From Paracoccus albus (GTDB lineage Bacteria > Pseudomonadota > Alphaproteobacteria > Rhodobacterales > Rhodobacteraceae), in the NCBI RefSeq assembly GCF_027913035.1, contig NZ_CP115775.1, positions 2,108,001 through 2,172,000 of the forward strand: DNA of 64,000 nt, in the 5' to 3' direction. Every line of letters starts with the position of its first letter. Positions within the stretch are counted from its first letter, which is position 1. The position numbers were made by a program, and so were the translations under genes. The notes under the pieces were generated by a model that searched no databases, was not told the origin of the DNA, and saw only the letters and a list, made by a program, of their open reading frames with translations. This document shows positions 9,084-17,141 of this stretch, in pieces.

Positions 9084-10229
9084 TCAGAACACGACCTGCT
9101 GGCCCGCTTCCTCAAGCGCGGCGCGGCGGGCTTCGGCCCAGGCGGCCTCCCAATCTTCGGGATCTTCCTCGACCAGCTTGTCCCAGGCGGCTTTCAGGAC
9201 CGCCTGACGCTCGATCAGCTCGTCATTGCGGGCCTGCGCCTCATCGCTCCAGACCCCGATCTCCTCGAAGTACCGGACCGCACCTTCATGATAGGGCGCA
9301 ACCCAGGTGAAATCCTGATTTTCGATGGCCCAACCGTTAATGCCTGGCGCCTTTCCGTCATATTGCGGGAAAAGCTCTACCATTGCCTTGGTCATATTAT
9401 AGACGAGGTCGGGATCGGTCTGATCGATGGTGATCAGCACCGGATAGGCATAGCTGGCGCCGTCAAAGCCCTCGGTCCCGTCGATATTCGCACCCAGCGT
9501 CACCCGCGACAGCCTGAAGAACGGCGCGATGTCGGTCATGCGCTTGAAGCCTTCGGTGTCACTGTGATCAATGGGGATCCATTCCAGACCACGCGGACCT
9601 GCAGCCGCCTCGTACGAGGGGCCGGTATTCGTCGACGCGAAGACACCGTCCACCTGACCTTCGATCAGCCCGTTCCATGCCGCACCATAGCCGCCGAATT
9701 CGACCTTTTCGACATCGTCCCAGGTCAAACCGGCATTTGCCAGATAAGCTTCGATATTGAGGTTAAGGCCCGGTGCGCCGGCAACCCAGGCGAAACGCTT
9801 TCCGGCCATGTCAGCGGTTGATTTTATACCGGCATCCGCGGCCACGCCGACCGAAAGCCCGGTGCCGCCACCAGAATTGATCAAGACCACACGGACCGGC
9901 TGCGGTCCCCAGTTCCTGGCAGCGAATTCGAAGGCGCCTTCCTGTGCCATGAAACTGCCGCCGACGCCGGTCGCCGAAAAGTCAACCCGGCCCTGCCGCA
10001 GTGGTTCGGTCCGCGAAATATCGTTCTTGCCCGGCAGCACGCGCAGGCTGGTGCCCGCGACTTTCTGCAACTCGCCCCCTATCGCGACGGCCTGATTGAA
10101 TCCGGCAGAGCCAGTGTCATAGGCGGTCCAGGACATCTGACGCGGCAACTGAATATCGTCGGCAAAAGCGGGCGCGGCGATCAGGGCCGCCAGCACCGTG
10201 GTGGTGAAGGTGCGTCGCGAAATGTTCAT
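9084..10229 (-). CDS. TAXI-family TRAP solute-binding protein
   Basis: Periplasmic receptor for the adjacent fused TRAP permease. The N-terminus MNISRRTFTTTVLAALIAAPAFA has a twin-arginine-like motif (SRRTFT, residues 4-9), a hydrophobic core and an AxA-type cleavage site near residue 22. The mature part begins with the TAXI-family pattern WTAYDTGSAGFNQAVAIG and ends with a coiled, charged helix (DEAQARNDELIERQ). ATG 10229 has GGGAGGAAAG upstream; a longer frame to 10283 runs into the operator. It closely parallels the second binding protein at 14870-15985, so the operons seem to transport related substrates. Ligand unknown, presumably an organic anion. Confidence 0.92.
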   Translation of the reverse strand: MNISRRTFTTTVLAALIAAPAFADDIQLPRQMSWTAYDTGSAGFNQAVAIGGELQKVAGTSLRVLPGKNDISRTEPLRQGRVDFSATGVGGSFMAQEGAFEFAARNWGPQPVRVVLINSGGGTGLSVGVAADAGIKSTADMAGKRFAWVAGAPGLNLNIEAYLANAGLTWDDVEKVEFGGYGAAWNGLIEGQVDGVFASTNTGPSYEAAAGPRGLEWIPIDHSDTEGFKRMTDIAPFFRLSRVTLGANIDGTEGFDGASYAYPVLITIDQTDPDLVYNMTKAMVELFPQYDGKAPGINGWAIENQDFTWVAPYHEGAVRYFEEIGVWSDEAQARNDELIERQAVLKAAWDKLVEEDPEDWEAAWAEARRAALEEAGQQVVF

Positions 10230-10255
10230 TCTTTCCTCCCTACGGGCCTCATTGG

Positions 10256-10317
10256 GTTCGCATAGCAGATTTAATGTCCGCATAGCGAACGTATAACATA
10301 CATGTGACCAAAATCAA
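10256..10317 (-). promoter_or_regulatory. Promoter with tandem IclR-type operators for TRAP operon 1
   Basis: Reading toward the TAXI gene, a -35 TTGATT (10317-10312) and -10 TATACG (10295-10290) are spaced 16 nt. Immediately downstream lie two 15-bp near-palindromes: GTCCGCATAGCGAAC at 10276-10290 and GTTCGCATAGCAGAT at 10256-10270, 20 bp centre to centre. They match the perfect site upstream of operon 2. Position just after the -10 suggests repression by the adjacent IclR protein, with release by an inducer. Confidence 0.7.
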
Positions 10318-10420
10318 GTATCCTTTTGAAAATATGAAAAATTTAATTAGGCAAAGCATTTTGCGCCGGCAGAGAGCAATTAACTACTTGTTTTAAATTA
10401 ATTATCCTAATAAGTTTTTG

Positions 10421-10530
10421 TTCTGCTGTGCGGACGAAAGGGTCGCATTTTGCAGGTGCACTGATTTTTACGTCAAGCCAAATTGCACAAAAGGACAGTT
10501 GCGACCCAGGCTTCGTTTGCTATGCGAAGC
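10421..10530 (+). promoter_or_regulatory. IclR-type operator copies upstream of the iclR gene
   Basis: The strand-reversed site TTTGCTATGCGAAGC (10516-10530) matches the operator core TTCGCATAGCGAA of the two TRAP operons. A weaker copy, TTCTGCTGTGCGGAC, matching 11 of 15 positions, is at 10421-10435. Both lie between the divergent TAXI operon and iclR, suggesting autoregulation. The region around 10300-10420 is AT-rich, as expected for a divergent promoter region. Confidence 0.55.
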
Positions 10531-10649
10531 ATCTAGTAGTGCCGTGATACCGAATCGCTGCGCGGCCGCAGAACCAGCCAGGCGTCCGCATTGTGGAACA
10601 ACTGGAGCGCTGCGTCGTTAACTATGGAACAAGCCAGAGTGAGAAAATT

Positions 10650-11450
10650 ATGGCAACCGACGAGCTCCACTCGGATGGTCACGCGACGGAAGAGAACGAC
10701 CGCCAGTTTGTAACTGCCCTTGCACGCGGCCTTGAAATACTTGCCTGCTTTAAGACGGACGATCGCTATCTTTCTAATCAGGAGATCGCGCAGCGTACAC
10801 ACCTGGCCCGCCCAACGGTGTCGCGGCTGACTTATACACTGATGAAAACGGACTATCTTCTGCGCAACGGCAACAGTGGCGAGTATCGTTTAGGCCCGAA
10901 GGTGCTTCAGCTCGGCTTCAGCACTTTGGCTGCGACAAATGTAGCAGAGCGGTTCAGCGACCTGATGAACGACCTTTGCCGTGGTCCGAACGGACATATC
11001 ACGGTAGCCTTGGCCGAACGTAGCGGAACCCGCGCTGTTTATCTTGCCGTGCATCGCTCTCGGCAGGCGGTGACACTTTCGATTGACGTCGGGGCACGTC
11101 TGCCGCTGTTCTATTCCGGCATTGGCCGCGCCATTCTTGCAGGCATAAGCGAGGAAGAGCGCGCGATGGTTCTGAAAAAGGCAATCGATGAATTCCCCGG
11201 TCAGCGCGAAAGGCTGGAAAAGAGTCTGGACGAAGCCGTCAGCGACTATGCGAAATACGGCTACTGCACCAGTTTCGGCAGCTGGAAGCCAGAAATCAAC
11301 GCCATCGCTGCCCCCATCCGCTCATTGGATGGAACGGTGATATATGGCGTGAACGTGGGCGGTCCGTCTTTCCTCGTCTCACCTGAGGAACTGCACGAGG
11401 AATATGGTGATCGCCTGCGCCAAGCGGTTAACGCGTTGGGGGAACCCTGA
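10650..11450 (+). CDS. IclR-family transcriptional regulator
   Basis: DNA-binding regulator of about 266 aa. An N-terminal winged helix starts at RQFVTALARGLEILACF, includes the recognition helix region AQRTHLARPTVSRLTYTL (residues about 45-62) and is followed by an IclR effector domain with SRQAVTLSIDVGARLPLFYSGIGRAILAG and a C-terminal PIRSLDGTVIYGVNVGG. ATG 10650 is preferred; an in-frame GTG at 10593 would add 19 unconserved residues. Divergent from TRAP operon 1 and convergent with the CoA-transferase operon. Operator copies near all three transcription units make it the likely shared regulator. The effector is probably the substrate or a CoA intermediate (inference). Confidence 0.88.
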   Translation: MATDELHSDGHATEENDRQFVTALARGLEILACFKTDDRYLSNQEIAQRTHLARPTVSRLTYTLMKTDYLLRNGNSGEYRLGPKVLQLGFSTLAATNVAERFSDLMNDLCRGPNGHITVALAERSGTRAVYLAVHRSRQAVTLSIDVGARLPLFYSGIGRAILAGISEEERAMVLKKAIDEFPGQRERLEKSLDEAVSDYAKYGYCTSFGSWKPEINAIAAPIRSLDGTVIYGVNVGGPSFLVSPEELHEEYGDRLRQAVNALGEP

Positions 11451-11472
11451 CAGCACTGGAAGAAACGGCACT

Positions 11473-11494
11473 GCCGCGCCCGCAAAGGCGCGGC
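11473..11494. terminator. GC-rich hairpin between convergent genes
   Basis: Perfect 8-bp stem GCCGCGCC/GGCGCGGC (11473-11480 with 11487-11494) around a CGCAAA loop, lying between the convergent iclR and CoA-transferase B stop codons. There is no clear T-run, so it may act as a bidirectional mRNA 3'-end stabiliser rather than a strict intrinsic terminator. Confidence 0.45.
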
Positions 11495-11522
11495 GGCACC
11501 GCAGTCGCTTCCAAGCGGCGGA

Positions 11523-12167
11523 TCATTTCAACGGGGGCAGAATCTTCGCCTCTGTAACAGCCTGCACTTCCTCAAGACTGTTGCCCTCAGTCAGCTCGAC
11601 CAGTCGAAAACCGTCCGGCGTCACGTCCAGCACTGCGAGATCGGTATAGACGCGGTTAACCACTCCAAGGCCGGTAAGTGGGTATGTGCATCGCTTCAGC
11701 AACTTCGGGCTGCCATCTTTGTTGACGTGCTTCATCATGATCAGGATTTTCGGCACGCCGACGACCAGATCCATCGCGCCGCCAACGGCAGGCGGGAACT
11801 TCTCGTCCATGGTCGCCCAATTCGCCAGATCGCCGTTTTCCGCAACCTGATAGGCGCCCAAAACCGCAATATCTATATGCCCGCCGCGCATGATCGCGAA
11901 GCTGTCGGCATGTTCGAAGAAGGCCGCCCCGGGCGCAAGCGTGATGAACCGTTTGCTGGCATCGATCATCTCGGGGTCTTCCTCGCCCTCCGGCGGGGTC
12001 GGGCCGACGCCGATGATGCCGTTCTCGGAATGGTAAAGAACCTCACGGTCTGAGGGCACATAGGACGACACGAAGGTCGGCTTGCCGATCCCAAGGTTCA
12101 CATAGGCCCCGTCCGGGATATCCAACGCCAGACGCGCGGCCAGTTGCTGATCGTTCAGGCTGTTCAT
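11523..12167 (-). CDS. 3-oxoacid CoA-transferase subunit B
   Basis: Beta subunit of a class I CoA-transferase (AtoA/PcaJ/ScoB type) of 214 aa. The catalytic glutamate sits in HSENGIIG, Glu48, forming the covalent glutamyl-CoA intermediate in this family. GIGKPTFVSSYVP near residue 26 and the GGHIDIAVLGAYQV block are conserved. Its ATG overlaps the subunit A stop (ATGA), giving coupled 1:1 synthesis. Placed last in TRAP operon 2, it would activate the imported acid by transferring CoA from succinyl-CoA or acetyl-CoA. The window has no acyl-CoA ligase for the route, which fits this role. Donor and acceptor are not determinable here. Confidence 0.9.
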   Translation of the reverse strand: MNSLNDQQLAARLALDIPDGAYVNLGIGKPTFVSSYVPSDREVLYHSENGIIGVGPTPPEGEEDPEMIDASKRFITLAPGAAFFEHADSFAIMRGGHIDIAVLGAYQVAENGDLANWATMDEKFPPAVGGAMDLVVGVPKILIMMKHVNKDGSPKLLKRCTYPLTGLGVVNRVYTDLAVLDVTPDGFRLVELTEGNSLEEVQAVTEAKILPPLK

Positions 12168-12829
12168 GGACGGGCTCCGTATTCGACGATGCTTTTGACA
12201 AAGATGCCGGGGGACACGACAGTTTCCGGATCGAGCGGTGTTTCCGAAAGATGCCGCACTTCGGCGATGGTATGACGCGCCGCACTGGCCATGACCGGGT
12301 TAAAGTTCCGCGCCGTGCCGTGATAGTTCAGATTGCCGTAGCGGTCCCCGTTTTCGCCGCGCACCAGTGCAAAGTCGGCCGATAAAGGCTTCTCGAAAAC
12401 ATATCCTTTGCCGTCGATGACCCGCGTGGTTTTCCCATCGGCCAGCCTGGTGCCATATCCGGTCGGCGTCAGAAAGCCACCCAGTCCGGCACCCGCTGCG
12501 CGGATGCGTTCAGCCAGCGTACCCTGGGGCACGATCTCCAGTTCGATCTGTCCCGCGGCATAGGCTTTTTCAAACCAGACAGAGCCCTTGGACCGCGGAT
12601 AGGAACAAACAAATTTTGCAACCTGACCCTCCTTCAGCAGCCGCCCCAGGCCGAAATCTCCGGCACCGGCATTGTTGGAAATGATCGTCAGGTTTTTCGC
12701 ACCGTGCTCGATCAGTGCATCGATCAGCCCGAAGGGCACGCCGGAATTGCCAAACCCACCAATCATGACGACCGCCCCGTCCGGGATCTGCGCGACCGCC
12801 TCGGCAGGGCTGTTCAGTCTTTTATCCAT
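12164..12829 (-). CDS. 3-oxoacid CoA-transferase subunit A
   Basis: Alpha subunit (AtoD/PcaI/ScoA type) of 221 aa, starting MDKRLNSPAEAVAQIPDGAVVMIGGFGNSGVP; the CoA-binding glycine motif GGFGNSGVP is at about residues 24-32. Further conserved segments are LTIISNNAGAGDFG and the LVRGENGDRYGNLNYHGTARNFNP block. ATG 12829 has AGGAG 8 nt upstream; the open frame extends to 13267 only as a shadow of the permease gene. Lies 2 bases downstream of the permease stop and overlaps subunit B, so firmly operonic. Confidence 0.9.
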   Translation of the reverse strand: MDKRLNSPAEAVAQIPDGAVVMIGGFGNSGVPFGLIDALIEHGAKNLTIISNNAGAGDFGLGRLLKEGQVAKFVCSYPRSKGSVWFEKAYAAGQIELEIVPQGTLAERIRAAGAGLGGFLTPTGYGTRLADGKTTRVIDGKGYVFEKPLSADFALVRGENGDRYGNLNYHGTARNFNPVMASAARHTIAEVRHLSETPLDPETVVSPGIFVKSIVEYGARP

Positions 12830-12831
12830 AT

Positions 12832-14799
12832 TCACTTCTCCTGCGATGACGGCCCGGAAGCCAGTTGACGCTTTCCAAGAACCAGATTGACGATGATGAC
12901 CGCAGCAAGGACACCGACACCTATGATGCTGGTTGTCAGTTCCGGCAGAATGATGAGTATGCCGCCCACTCCGAAAGCCGCTCGGCTGATGAGATCGATC
13001 CTTCCGACGCGATAGATCCATCCTTCGAAGGCCGATGTGATCGCCCAGAGCGCGAGAACAGTTACGACGACACGAAAGACAACTTCGGCAAAGCTGCCAG
13101 CCATGATCAGCGCCGGATCGTTCACGAAGATGAACGGCAGCACGAACAGCGGCAGGCCAAGGCGCATGGCGCGGAAACCCGTCTCCATCGGTTTCGATCC
13201 CGCGATATTGGCCGCCGTGATCGCGGCAAGCGCAACCGGGGGTGTGATATAGGACAGCATGCCCCAATACAGGATGAACAGATGGCTGGCGATCGGGTGC
13301 AGCCCTGCTTCGACCAGTGCCGGTGCCAGCAGGATCGACAGGAAGATATAGCAGGCCGTCACCGTCATCCCCATGCCCAGCACAAAGCTGGTCACGGCAC
13401 CCGCGATCAGCATCAGCGCCACGTTGCCGCCGGCGTAAAGCAACAGTTCACGCGAAAAGGCGCCGGCAATCCCGGTATAGGACAGACCGCCCACGACCAG
13501 GCCGATCCCGGCCAGAACGGCGACCAGACCAGCAATGTTGACAGCGATATCGCGCAGCAGATCGATCAGGCGGGTCAGTGTGATCCGGGTTTCCTTGCGG
13601 AAGGCCGTCGCGATCAGCATTACAGCCGAGGCGTAATAGGGTGAACGCGCCTCCATCCGCAGGCCCATCAGCACGAAGATCAGGACGGCAAGGCTGAGCA
13701 GATAGGGCCAGCCCTTTTTCAGCACGGGCCAGACCGGCGGGATATCCTCGCGCGGCAGCCCCTGAAGACCCCGACGCGCGGCGAACATGTCCACTTGAAG
13801 CAGCAGCGCGACATAGAACAGCACCGCCGGGATGATCGCCGCGATGACGATATTCGAATAGGGCACGCCCAGGAACGAGGCCATGACGAAGGCCACCGTC
13901 CCCATCACCGGCGGCATCAGCGTCGCCCCGGTCGAGGCGCAGGCTTCAATCGCGGCGGCATAGCTGGCCGGATAGCCGACCTTGCGCATGGTCGGGATGG
14001 AAAACGGCCCCGAGGTCAGAATGTTCGAGATCACGCTGCCGGACAGAGAGCCCAGAATGCCCGAGCCCATGACGGCGACCTTCGCGGGCCCGCCGCGGCT
14101 GTGACCCAGCAAAGCGGCGGCCAGATCCATGAAGAAATCGCTGCCTTTGGTGACGACCAGGACTGCACCGAAGATGACAAAGCCGATGACCAGCTCGGCC
14201 ACGACCTGCATCGGGATGCCGATGATCCCCTCGACCCCCAGCACATAGGCACGGATGGTGCCGACCGGAGAATACTGCGTCCCCCACAGGAAACCGGGCA
14301 GGCTGTCCGCGTAAAGCGGCAGCGAACCGAACAGCAACGCGGTGATCAGAAGGATCGTACCCCCTGCCCGCCGCACGCCTTCCAGCACCAGCACGATCAT
14401 GATCCCGGCCATGATGTCGGCCATGGGCGGCGCATCATATTCCCAGCCGCGCTGAATGATATCCAGACCATGCGCACCCAGCCAGAAGCCACTGACAAGG
14501 GCGGCACCGGCGAGCACAAGATCAAGCGCCAGCAAAGGGCCGCGCGCGTCCCGCGAAGGCGGCAACACAAGGAATGTCACGGCAAGGAAAATTGCGATCA
14601 GGTAATAGAGATAGGCGTTCCCCAGCGGCTGAAAGCCGAACAGGTTCAGCAGGAATTGCTGGTTGATCGCCATCAGCACGCCCAATGTGCCAAGCGCGAT
14701 GACCATCCAGCCAATGACACGCTGCACGGGCGGCGGGCGGGTAGTGACTTCTTCGGGAGTAACGGCAACGCCGTCATCCCGGTGTGTCTCGGTCGTCAT
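12832..14799 (-). CDS. Fused TRAP transporter permease, second copy
   Basis: 655-residue polytopic membrane protein with the same architecture as the permease at 6975-8951. Shared blocks include GSGILGSLSGSVISNILTSGPFSIPTMRK, EACASTGATLMPPVMGTVAFVMASFLG and GMGMTVTACYIFLSILLAPAL. It works with the TAXI protein encoded just upstream. Start ATG 14799, with GAGG about 11 nt upstream, is modest but there is no better candidate; residues 1-25 are a hydrophilic cytoplasmic tail. Two parallel TRAP systems under one apparent operator suggest either related substrates or uptake of a substrate/product pair. Confidence 0.92.
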   Translation of the reverse strand: MTTETHRDDGVAVTPEEVTTRPPPVQRVIGWMVIALGTLGVLMAINQQFLLNLFGFQPLGNAYLYYLIAIFLAVTFLVLPPSRDARGPLLALDLVLAGAALVSGFWLGAHGLDIIQRGWEYDAPPMADIMAGIMIVLVLEGVRRAGGTILLITALLFGSLPLYADSLPGFLWGTQYSPVGTIRAYVLGVEGIIGIPMQVVAELVIGFVIFGAVLVVTKGSDFFMDLAAALLGHSRGGPAKVAVMGSGILGSLSGSVISNILTSGPFSIPTMRKVGYPASYAAAIEACASTGATLMPPVMGTVAFVMASFLGVPYSNIVIAAIIPAVLFYVALLLQVDMFAARRGLQGLPREDIPPVWPVLKKGWPYLLSLAVLIFVLMGLRMEARSPYYASAVMLIATAFRKETRITLTRLIDLLRDIAVNIAGLVAVLAGIGLVVGGLSYTGIAGAFSRELLLYAGGNVALMLIAGAVTSFVLGMGMTVTACYIFLSILLAPALVEAGLHPIASHLFILYWGMLSYITPPVALAAITAANIAGSKPMETGFRAMRLGLPLFVLPFIFVNDPALIMAGSFAEVVFRVVVTVLALWAITSAFEGWIYRVGRIDLISRAAFGVGGILIILPELTTSIIGVGVLAAVIIVNLVLGKRQLASGPSSQEK

Positions 14800-14869
14800 G
14801 ATTATCTAACCTCACAAAATGGCGCCAACTGGCGGCATTGCCGCCAGTCAGCCAGCCATCAGTTTGCGT

Positions 14870-15985
14870 TCATTCAAGCCCGGCCACGATCTCGGCGCGG
14901 CGTGCCATCCAGGCGGCGGCGAACTCTTCTTCTGCCAGCCCGGCATTTTCGGCTACGAAAGGTTCCCAAGCGGCTATCAGCGCATCCTGACGGGCAATCC
15001 GCTTTTCGTTCCAAGCGTCATCTTCGGCGGTCCAGATGCCCTTTTCCTTCAAATAGCGGATGGCACCTTCATGGAACGGCACGTCGATCGGCGGCTTGCC
15101 CGCCTGGTCGAGCGACCAGCGTTCCATGGTTGCCGTCCCCTCTTTATAGAGGTCGTAGGATTCATCCAAAGCCTTGATGAAAGCGTAGACATCATCAGCC
15201 GACTTATCGGGCGTCGTCGCAATCACGGGATAGCGATAGGCAGCCATTTGTGCGGTTTCACCCTCGGGCAAGCCCGCCGCTACAGTTTCGCTCTGCGGAC
15301 TCATTATAGGCAAAACTTTCTCAAGTTGCGCCCATCCCTCGGCATTGTCAGCCTCCAGCGGGGGATAATAAATGCCGCGCGGACTCTCGGCCAACTCATA
15401 GAACTGGCTTGTCGTGGGTGAGGTGCAGGTCGCATCGGATTCGTTGCGCGTCATGGATGACATTGCCGCAGCATAGGTCGGGAAGGTGACGACTTCGACA
15501 TCGTCCAGCGTCAGCCCGCCAAATGCCAGAATAGCTTCGCATTTGACGTTGATCGACGGGTTGCCCGCGACGAAAGCGATCCGCTTGCCCTTTGCGTCGG
15601 CGACGGTTTCGATCCCGGAATCTGCGGCAGCCGCCATGGCCGTGCTGGCCGGACGGCCTGCAATCGTGCGTAATGGCTGCGGCCCCCATTCCGGCGTCGC
15701 AAAATCATAGGCACCTTCGCTCAGGAAAAAAGCCTCGGTCGCCAGGAATGCATAGTCCGCACGACCTTGCAGCAAGGGCTGCAACCGCCCGATGCTGCTG
15801 CCCGACGGCTGGATACGCACGCGAGTGCCGAACTCCTTGCCAAAAGCGTCGGCAATCGCCGAGGCCTCGGCATACCCTGCCGAACCGACGTCATATGAAC
15901 TCCAGATCATCGTCTTCGGCAGTTCCTGCGCGCCCGCCGACATAGCAAAAGCGAGGCTCATCCCCGCCGCCAGGATCAATTTCAT
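14870..15985 (-). CDS. TAXI-family TRAP solute-binding protein, second copy
   Basis: Periplasmic binding protein of about 371 aa. It has a Sec signal peptide MKLILAAGMSLAFAMSAGAQ with cleavage after AGA, then mature WSSYDVGSAGYAEASAIA, the TAXI N-terminal pattern also seen in the protein at 9084-10229. ATG 15985 is chosen because GGGAGAGG lies 6 nt upstream of it; the in-frame ATG 15991 directly abuts that ribosome site. First gene of operon 2, about 150 bp from its promoter. The C-terminal DDAWNEKRIARQDALIAAWEP helix resembles the first paralogue. Confidence 0.9.
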   Translation of the reverse strand: MKLILAAGMSLAFAMSAGAQELPKTMIWSSYDVGSAGYAEASAIADAFGKEFGTRVRIQPSGSSIGRLQPLLQGRADYAFLATEAFFLSEGAYDFATPEWGPQPLRTIAGRPASTAMAAAADSGIETVADAKGKRIAFVAGNPSINVKCEAILAFGGLTLDDVEVVTFPTYAAAMSSMTRNESDATCTSPTTSQFYELAESPRGIYYPPLEADNAEGWAQLEKVLPIMSPQSETVAAGLPEGETAQMAAYRYPVIATTPDKSADDVYAFIKALDESYDLYKEGTATMERWSLDQAGKPPIDVPFHEGAIRYLKEKGIWTAEDDAWNEKRIARQDALIAAWEPFVAENAGLAEEEFAAAWMARRAEIVAGLE

Positions 15986-16118
15986 CTTCATCCTCTCCCA
16001 TTATTCGAAAGCCCGCTGTTAACCCGACCTGGCAGCACTGCCCGGCGGATTAAAAACGCCCTCGATACTCCGCGCACCAGACCCGAACCCACTGGCACCG
16101 AAACTTCTACACTCACGT

Positions 16119-16181
16119 TATTTAGCGGACATTATGTTCGCATAGCGAACTTATAAATAGAATCGGGCTGTATTGTCAAGA
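16119..16181 (-). promoter_or_regulatory. Sigma70-type promoter and perfect IclR-type operator for TRAP operon 2
   Basis: On the minus strand a consensus -35 TTGACA (16181-16176) and -10 TTATAA (16158-16153) are spaced 17 nt. Abutting the -10 is GTTCGCATAGCGAAC (16138-16152), a perfect inverted repeat with a 3-nt centre. A weaker half-site, GCGGAC, lies at 16128-16133, 19 bp further toward the gene, mimicking the two-site layout at operon 1. Strongly suggests the same IclR repressor. Confidence 0.75.
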
Positions 16182-16263
16182 ATATCTGTGAGCCTATACG
16201 GCAACGAGCTGTCAGAGCTGCAAACAGCCCGAAGAATGTCTTCCAAAGCTCGTCAGCGCTGTC

Positions 16264-16627
16264 ATGGTATTCGAGGATGTTCCCAGGCTCGAAGGGGACC
16301 GGTTGTTTGTCGAGGCGGTGCTGTGGATCGTGCGCACCGGCGCGCCTTGGCGCGATCCGCCAGATGTGTTCGTAGCGTGGAATGTGGCATTTCGCCGGTT
16401 CAGTCGCTGGAACTGCAAGTGGGTCTGGTGGCGGATATTCGAGGCGATGTCCGATGACCCGGATTTCGAATATCTGATCGTTAACAGCACCATCATTCGC
16501 GCTCATCAGCACGCCGCCGGGGCGAAAAAAGGGGCTGAAGATCAGACAATTGGCCGCCCTCGCGGAGGCTTGAGTACAAAATTGCACATGGCCGTGCGCG
16601 GGCATGGATGCCCGGTCCGCTTCGCCC
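16264..16627 (+). pseudogene. IS5-family transposase fragment
   Basis: The translated frame contains RLFVEAVLWIVRTGAPWRDPPDVF, WNVAFRRFSRW, IIRAHQHAAGAKKG and IGRPRGGLSTKLHMAV, the N-terminal half of an IS5-group (DUF4096-type) transposase. The normal catalytic IDSTI is VNSTI here, replacing the first DDE aspartate. Homology stops near 16620, where the sequence turns into an integrase fragment in the opposite strand. The 5' part before 16264 has no clear frame. No terminal repeats recognised. Dead remnant. Confidence 0.75.
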
Positions 16628-16845
16628 TCCCGCGCGGCAGCCGTCGACCATTCCGGCCAGCGCCCCAACGTCATCCGCCGCTGCCGCCCAGCATGGCGAT
16701 AGTCCAGCGTGAAGGCCCGGTTGCCGGAACGGTAGATGCAGATGGTAAAGCCCCGCACCTCGCTGTAGAATATCTGATAGTCCCGGCCCGGCTCCGGCGC
16801 CGCCTCCCGCACCGATTTTTCGTTCAAGCTCAATCGCTTCACCAT
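16628..16845 (-). pseudogene. Tyrosine-integrase N-terminal fragment
   Basis: On the minus strand, 72 codons from ATG 16845 read MVKRLSLNEKSVREAAPEPG and continue to GRWPEWSTAAARE. They differ at only four residues from the N-terminus of the intact integrase at 40474-41745, after which similarity ends abruptly at the IS5 remnant. The 5' leader is also shared up to about 16943, including a 23-bp block at 16921-16943. Together with the intact copy it forms a long inverted repeat pair about 23.5 kb apart. Not functional. Confidence 0.85.
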
Positions 16846-17006
16846 GCCCATCGCCTCCTTCTTGCATCCCACATGAGGCTCAGCCTCGCGCGCATGGCAA
16901 GTCATACATCGCCCATCAGACCGGCAGGGAGGCGGAAGGTGGCAGAAGTCGGAAGGAGGCGTGCCGGGGGGCGTAAATGGAAAGCCAAGCCAAAGGCTGT
17001 TCTGAC

Positions 17007-17031
17007 GGAACCGGCGAAACTCAGTTTCGTT
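17007..17031 (+). promoter_or_regulatory. EcfG-type general stress promoter
   Basis: GGAAC (17007-17011), a 16-nt spacer and CGTT (17028-17031) match the established alphaproteobacterial EcfG sigma consensus GGAAC-N16/17-CGTT. Transcription would start near 17039, about 100 nt before the pyridoxamine oxidase-like gene and upstream of katE. Both gene types are common general-stress targets. Confidence 0.6.
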
Positions 17032-17141
17032 TATGTCCGATGAAGGGCAGCGTTTTAACAACGATTGATCTTGGTTGAGCGCAGGGGATTGCGAGAGCGC
17101 GTTAAGACCACGGGCTGTCTAAATCATGGGAGGAAATATTC

